Source of the DNA: Fusarium oxysporum f. sp. lycopersici 4287
Taxonomy: Eukaryota; Ascomycota; Sordariomycetes; Hypocreales; Nectriaceae
Assembly: GCF_000149955.1 (NCBI RefSeq)
Contig: NC_030990.1
Span: 1,656,502 to 1,720,501 of the forward strand
Direction: 5' to 3'
Length of the DNA stretch: 64,000 bases
Positions within the stretch are counted from its first letter, which is position 1. The number at the start of each line of letters is the position of its first letter. A program made the translations under genes and the position numbers. Positions 59,301 through 64,000 of the stretch are shown piece after piece. The notes under the pieces are model-generated. The model searched no databases. It saw only the letters and a program-made list of their open reading frames with translations, and was not told where the DNA came from.

Positions 59301-62300
59301 CTTGCGCTTCCATGATGGCCATTGACCACTCCGAGGGATGATGCGCTTAGCTTGCGAATGATTCCGAGACAAAAGAAATCCAAGCGTTAAGAGCCCAGCC
59401 AGCCGCTGGGTGCCAGGCGCATACCTACAAAGTTCCAAAGCGCTCGAAATAGAAGCAAAATAGTCATTCCCGTTGAACGGAGATGATGCTGAAGAATGGG
59501 AATGCGCCTGTTCAGAACCTCAGTCAACTGCGTTGGCATTACATTCATTCTCGTGCCCCACCAACAGGAACAGCCAATTGTCCGTGTCATGATAACCCTC
59601 GTTCGGCGCCTGGGCCTGGTCGATCAAGTTCCCTTCTCTGGGGTTTCATCTTGAACCGTTCAGGCAGCGGTCGCAGCGATTAGCTCGCGGCGTACGAGGG
59701 ACGAGGAAGATGGTGGAATGGCATCTTGGATTGGGCCTTGGCCACACGTTCGGCTTGTTTTGTTTCAGCATGAGGCCAGAGCACGCGTGAACGTGAATGT
59801 GAGTGAACGTGGAGGTAGCTGTGGATGTGGATGATGGTGCCATGGATCCGTTGTGATGGCGGCACCCCAATTGGTCTCTTTTCTGGTCCGACAGAGACTC
59901 AATCCGACCTCAGTATGTCGTTTATGCTCCTCTTCTCAGTACGTGTAATCTGTTCGGCCGGATATCAGACTTCGTGGACCCTTAGAATGGCCACAGTCCA
60001 AAAGGCATACCATCATATCAGACCATGCATATCGAGGGCCCTCAAGGACCCGTGACTGACTAGTCCATAACATGCATATCCTGGACAAGCCAAGCAGACC
60101 CTTGCCACATGTTGCGATCCAGAGATGCGCAATGCGCTGCATGATATCTTTTCGCATTGCCTTTTGTATAGTAAATTTATAACCTGAGCTTCTAACCACC
60201 CTGATGAAAATGTCGCAGTAAATGCGCCGTCCCAAACTCAAGCGCACATCCCATATCTCATCTCTGTGTCGCACAGCGTTACACTGAGAGCAAAGCATGC
60301 GATGCGCCCATCGTCCATCAAGCATGACGCTTGCGCGCACGCTGTCACCGCCCCGCCCTGGATTATCCACGTTTGGATGCGCTGGCGCAAAATTTAGGTG
60401 ATCGTGGTCAACAACAAAAAAACAAACAGATGCGACAAGGAAAGGCTCCATCGACCGAATCAGCGTTCGTCGCAGCCCAGCCCAGCCCAGCCTGGAGTTA
60501 TGAGACGAGCCTGGGCCGTGGTCACCTCATCTCCAGATGTCTCTCGGATTTGTCTTCCATGAGACTCCAAGGCTCCGCCATCAGCGTCTAGGCTGGGACT
60601 ATCTGTGACAAGCGAGATAGATAATAACTTCGATATCAAGGTGACAGGGCCTATCAGATTTGCTCTCTGCGATCTGGTCCATCAGCAGCATGTCCAGGCG
60701 CCGCGCACAAAAGATACGGTGTGTGTATCTGTCACCTACAACCCTTGTTCGTCTGCCTGTGCTGTCTATTTTGCCTGTCAAGAATTGTGACGAGATTCGG
60801 CATTTATCCTTACATTTGTACATGCTTTGCTCTAGCAGAAACTTATCTGCATTTAGATCGAACTGCGCCTAATATGCTATATTGCCTCACAGGTTCACTT
60901 CTTATCACCACCCACCCAACTCGTTTCTCTGGCATGTGGCGTCGCTAGATTCCCATTGCGTACTTCGGACCTTTGCTTTTGTTTCTAATATCCATGTGCC
61001 CAACGAATTAGGCGCTATTTGCACCCGTTGAGTCCCGTTCGAATTCCGTCGCACAAAGTGGCACAGTCTGATGCCAAAAAGGTTGCGCAGAGTCATGATG
61101 CGACTGTGTCGCGACTAGGTAGCTTGGAGCTCAGAATATAGAAGTAAATTGAATATAGCAGTAGGAGAGGGAATAAGGGAAATTCATTTAGTTACATTGT
61201 GATCGGGACGGTATTTGGACCAACAATCGCCACTGTACTGCTATAGGGTTATTTGCGACTGAGGTCGCAATCTCATGAGCTATCACACCTGTATGAGTCC
61301 AGCCGTTTTGTGTTTCGTCGCTCTTGAGGTACCTTGAAATTACCAAGGTCATCTGTATTGGAATTGTATGCCAATTACATCTTACAGGTTGGCGACCTAG
61401 GTATGGTTACTCATTGCGTTCAACCAATTCGACGAATCCAAACGTTCGCTCAAGACTACGTATTCTTAGTCCAGAGACCCTACCAACCCCAGAAGATCCT
61501 TGCTAACTGACACTGATGATGTTACAATATCGCATCGTTCGAAATGCGACAAATGGTGGCGTAGAGTTGGTCTTAGTGCAGCTTGCGTGGCGGGCTGTCT
61601 TGCTTAACCATAATGGAGGCATCGCATGACAGTAAAACAAGCGCAGATATTGGCGTGATTCTAATTATTATCTGCCATAGGATTCCATCGCTGGTCCAGA
61701 GGGATAACCATATAGTATATTTGACCTTTTGATATTACGAGACGTTTGTATTCGTTGTTGTTGATGAACTCGACTGTGATGATTGGGCGCAATTCTTGAT
61801 GCTTTTTATCTGCACACAAAGTTGCGCATATCGGCGGGGAGGGATAACTTGGCGACGGCGCGAATCGATGAATTGTCTCGGCGGTCTCGGAAAGGAAAGG
61901 AGAGGACATGATCCTCCCTGATTCAATTCGCGACAGGTCTCGACAGATTTTTTATTCTTGGAGTACTATGAAATTTTTAGAGATGCCGTTGAGTTACGTG
62001 TGATTCAAGTCACGTGAAACCGTACCCGTTTGGCGCGTTCAGATACCTTGATGAGACGCGGTAAAGATTATCGAGAAATTATAATCAAAATTGGAAAATT
62101 GTGCAACATACTGGAGAGTTCGCTACATAAATTAGAATGGTTTGTATGTTAAACATCCAGACACATATTATGTAGCTATCATTTCTCTTCTAAGTGTCTC
62201 AGACACCACATAAACGACGTCAACGTCTTAAAGTGCTTTTCAAGTGAGACGCGACGGAAGTCGAGATAAGCTCGATAAGGCTGTGCTATTCCAGAACCAG

Positions 62301-63276
62301 TATAGCGTCTCTAAAAGCGCCATCGCCGTGACGACAGGTTGGAAACGAGCCAGGACCCGTTAGCGGCCCGTGCGCCATCCCTCACCAAGCTTAGTGAGCT
62401 TCTTCTCCTTGAACTAAAGGGCCAAAAATAACGTCGTACCTGAGAGTTAACAGCATAAACAAACAAACAAAATCTCATCTCAAGCAATAAGTGGGTACAG
62501 CTGGGGCCAGCGCTCCAATCAATTCACAGCTTCTGCTAGCACTGGCAAGGCATGAGGCTTCCACAACCATTTACGTTGTCCCGTCGCCCGTTGCACAGTT
62601 ACGAACAGGATGTGGATGGATGTGCATGCTCTCCTCAGACCCAGCTCTTCGGAGGTACCTTTATTATTCCATCATCGCCGCATTCTCATCTGTCTTTGTT
62701 TTGTACCCTTTCATTCCCATTTTCCCTCCAACGCCCCGAGCATTTAGAGCTTCTAGTGCTGCCATCATCACCGCTGGTCTCAACGAGCATCAGCTCAGTT
62801 CTACCAGGGCTAATATCCCGTCCAATGCCCCCCTGCGCGCCCGGGCCCCTAATCTCACGAACACCCACCAGTCCAAAGCTATTGCCTGCTGCTGCTGCTT
62901 TTGTTCCTACTGAGAAATAAAAACAACAACAACCAAACACGCCTTGTTCACCAAGCTTCCCTCCCCGGCTTCCTCATCGTTCAATGTCCGACGCAGCCTG
63001 AGATAGCATCCTAAACATACTGCGCGCAGTAGTCGATACCGAGAATTCAAGGGAAGAGTCAACACGGCCTAGCACTGCACGCCACCGTCGCCTGCCAACT
63101 CCCATCGCAACTGTAATTGCAGCATCTTAGATGATAAATCAACGCGCCGACTTCAAACACCAAAACATCCTTTCAGCATCCGTACGCGATCTTCACCACC
63201 AGCATCCTATTAATCGCGTTTTTACCACATCAAACAACCTTTTTCATCCACGCAATCCTCAATTTTGAACGTCACT
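56341..63276. other. Long gene-free region with dense TGCGC/GCGCA words
   Basis: About 6.9 kb. The first ~800 bases are probably the leader (with a UTR intron) and promoter of the Zn2Cys6 gene; the last ~800 (62,480-63,276) are the C/T-rich leader and promoter of the cyclin gene. Between them I find no coding exon I can support. By eye, roughly thirty TGCGC or GCGCA words lie between 57,539 and 61,827. A short CAGCC repeat occurs near 60,476-60,490. Confidence 0.6.
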
Positions 63277-64000
63277 ATGGACGCCAGGGTATGTTATCAT
63301 ACACTATCTCCCTGATTAGTTACCGTTGCCGTGACTTGACAGCCACCTCTCCCTTGCATCACGATGCATACCAGTACCCGTTACAGAATTGTAAGCTAAT
63401 ATCATATTCCTCAGCCTTTTCGACCGCGTGGCGCAGAAAACGCAACCCATCTTGAACAATCAAACAAGTCTTCAGGAAATCTGGCAATGGCCAACACAAA
63501 CACAGCAGCTGGTTTCCGTGGCCCAGCGAAGCGAGCCGCCTTCGGTGATATGACCAATGTTAGCAAACAGGCTGTATACACTCGCGATGAAGGCAAATCG
63601 ATGAAGATTTACGCATCGAAAGGCGTGAACAACAACCACGGCGGCGCGCCTCTAAACAAGGAGAACACTGTCTATAACAAAGATTCTTTCTCTCGTCCCG
63701 CGCAAAGGCTACCCAACATCTCGTCGACACGAACCGTCCTAGAAAATAAGTCATCTGACGCGAATAAGAAGACATCGCGTAACAACGTTCAAGAAACGTA
63801 CGTCAGGAAAGATACTCACAATGCCACCAAGGCTCCTGCTCTGTCAACTCAGAATGCCCCTGCTCTTCAGCCACGCCACTATAAGAGCCAACCTCAGCTC
63901 AAACCTCAGCAACAACAAGCTAGTCTGCGTCGCACCCAAAGCAAGCAGCTGGAAAAGATAGTGCCAAAAGCGGATGTTGAGCTCGGCTCTAAATCCTCTA
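63277..64000 (+). CDS. B-type cyclin, 5' part (continues past the window)
   Basis: Exon 1 is only 12 nt (63277-63288, encoding MDAR). A 126-nt GTATGT...CCTCAG intron follows, and exon 2 starts at 63415 and is open to the window edge, giving about 200 residues. The visible part is the N-terminal regulatory region of a mitotic cyclin: RPRGAENATHLEQ, then the diagnostic AKRAAFGDMTNVSKQ block seen at the start of cyclin B proteins (KRAALGDVTN-type), then a Gln/Pro/Ser-rich linker (LQPRHYKSQPQLKPQQQQ). The cyclin boxes lie beyond the window. B-type cyclins activate Cdk1 for mitosis and are destroyed through N-terminal degron sequences. The assignment rests on the N-terminal block and layout, so it is good but not complete. 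Confidence 0.78.

Noticed and set aside
61025..61040. GTTCGAATTCC word resembling a tRNA T-loop
   Set aside because: No acceptor or anticodon stem upstream. Treated as chance.
62491..62913. 140-codon plus-strand frame before the cyclin gene
   Set aside because: Non-ATG start, C/T-rich promoter composition, no motif, and another frame is open over the same bases.
1..64000. Search for transposase, reverse transcriptase, CRISPR-like arrays, rRNA and telomeric repeats
   Set aside because: None seen in either strand by eye. The only repeats are short simple tracts.

Overview
This window is nuclear DNA of a filamentous ascomycete, most likely a Sordariomycete of the Hypocreales (Fusarium-like). 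The reasons are genes interrupted by short introns (about 46-126 nt, with one of 305 nt), both strands used without operons, C/T-rich leaders, and proteins that read as fungal orthologues (LAS1, glyoxalase II, aprataxin/Hnt3, POT1, SCC3, UreD, RPC53, a Pth11-type rhodopsin-fold receptor, a Zn2Cys6 regulator, cyclin B). Genus-level placement is inference.

Layout. Bases 1-10,366 hold no gene I can support and include an assembly gap (N run 4,230-4,407). From 10.4 to 44.6 kb there is a dense core block of housekeeping genes: an unknown acidic-tailed protein (+), LAS1 (+), glyoxalase II (+), an EF-hand protein (+), eIF4E-like (-), short kinesin-3 (-), AT-hook protein (+), aprataxin (-), DEAH/DEVH helicase of the DHX57 type (-), importin alpha (-), POT1 (+), cohesin SCC3 (-), urease accessory UreD (+) and Pol III subunit RPC53 (+). 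From 45 to 54 kb the content is looser and accessory-like: a seven-helix receptor (-), an unrecognised relict exon (-), kynurenine formamidase (+) and a monocarboxylate-type MFS transporter (-), separated by gene-free spacers. At 54.4-56.3 kb lies a Zn2Cys6 regulator whose reading frame is split. A 6.9-kb gene-free stretch follows, and the window ends inside a B-type cyclin gene (+).

Functional view. The core block is dominated by nuclear functions: ribosome biogenesis, nuclear import, telomere capping, sister chromatid cohesion, DNA repair, RNA unwinding and Pol III transcription. Genes are single units with their own promoters. Divergent pairs (kinesin/AT-hook, importin/POT1, SCC3/UreD) share intergenic promoters and convergent pairs (POT1/SCC3, BNA7/MFS, EF-hand/eIF4E) share 3' regions.

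The most interesting sequence-level observations are these. (1) A glyoxalase II intron fits every frame only if it ends in TG instead of AG. (2) The aprataxin gene has a textbook GC-AG intron. (3) A net one-base frame change sits inside the RPC53 glycine-rich linker. (4) The Zn2Cys6 gene is interrupted by a TAG that looks like a CpA-to-TpA change. (5) TGCGC/GCGCA words are strongly enriched in the long gene-free region upstream of the cyclin gene. (6) Two orphan coding fragments lack a start. I did not find a recognisable mobile element, CRISPR array, rRNA or tRNA. All splice coordinates come from reading the sequence by eye.
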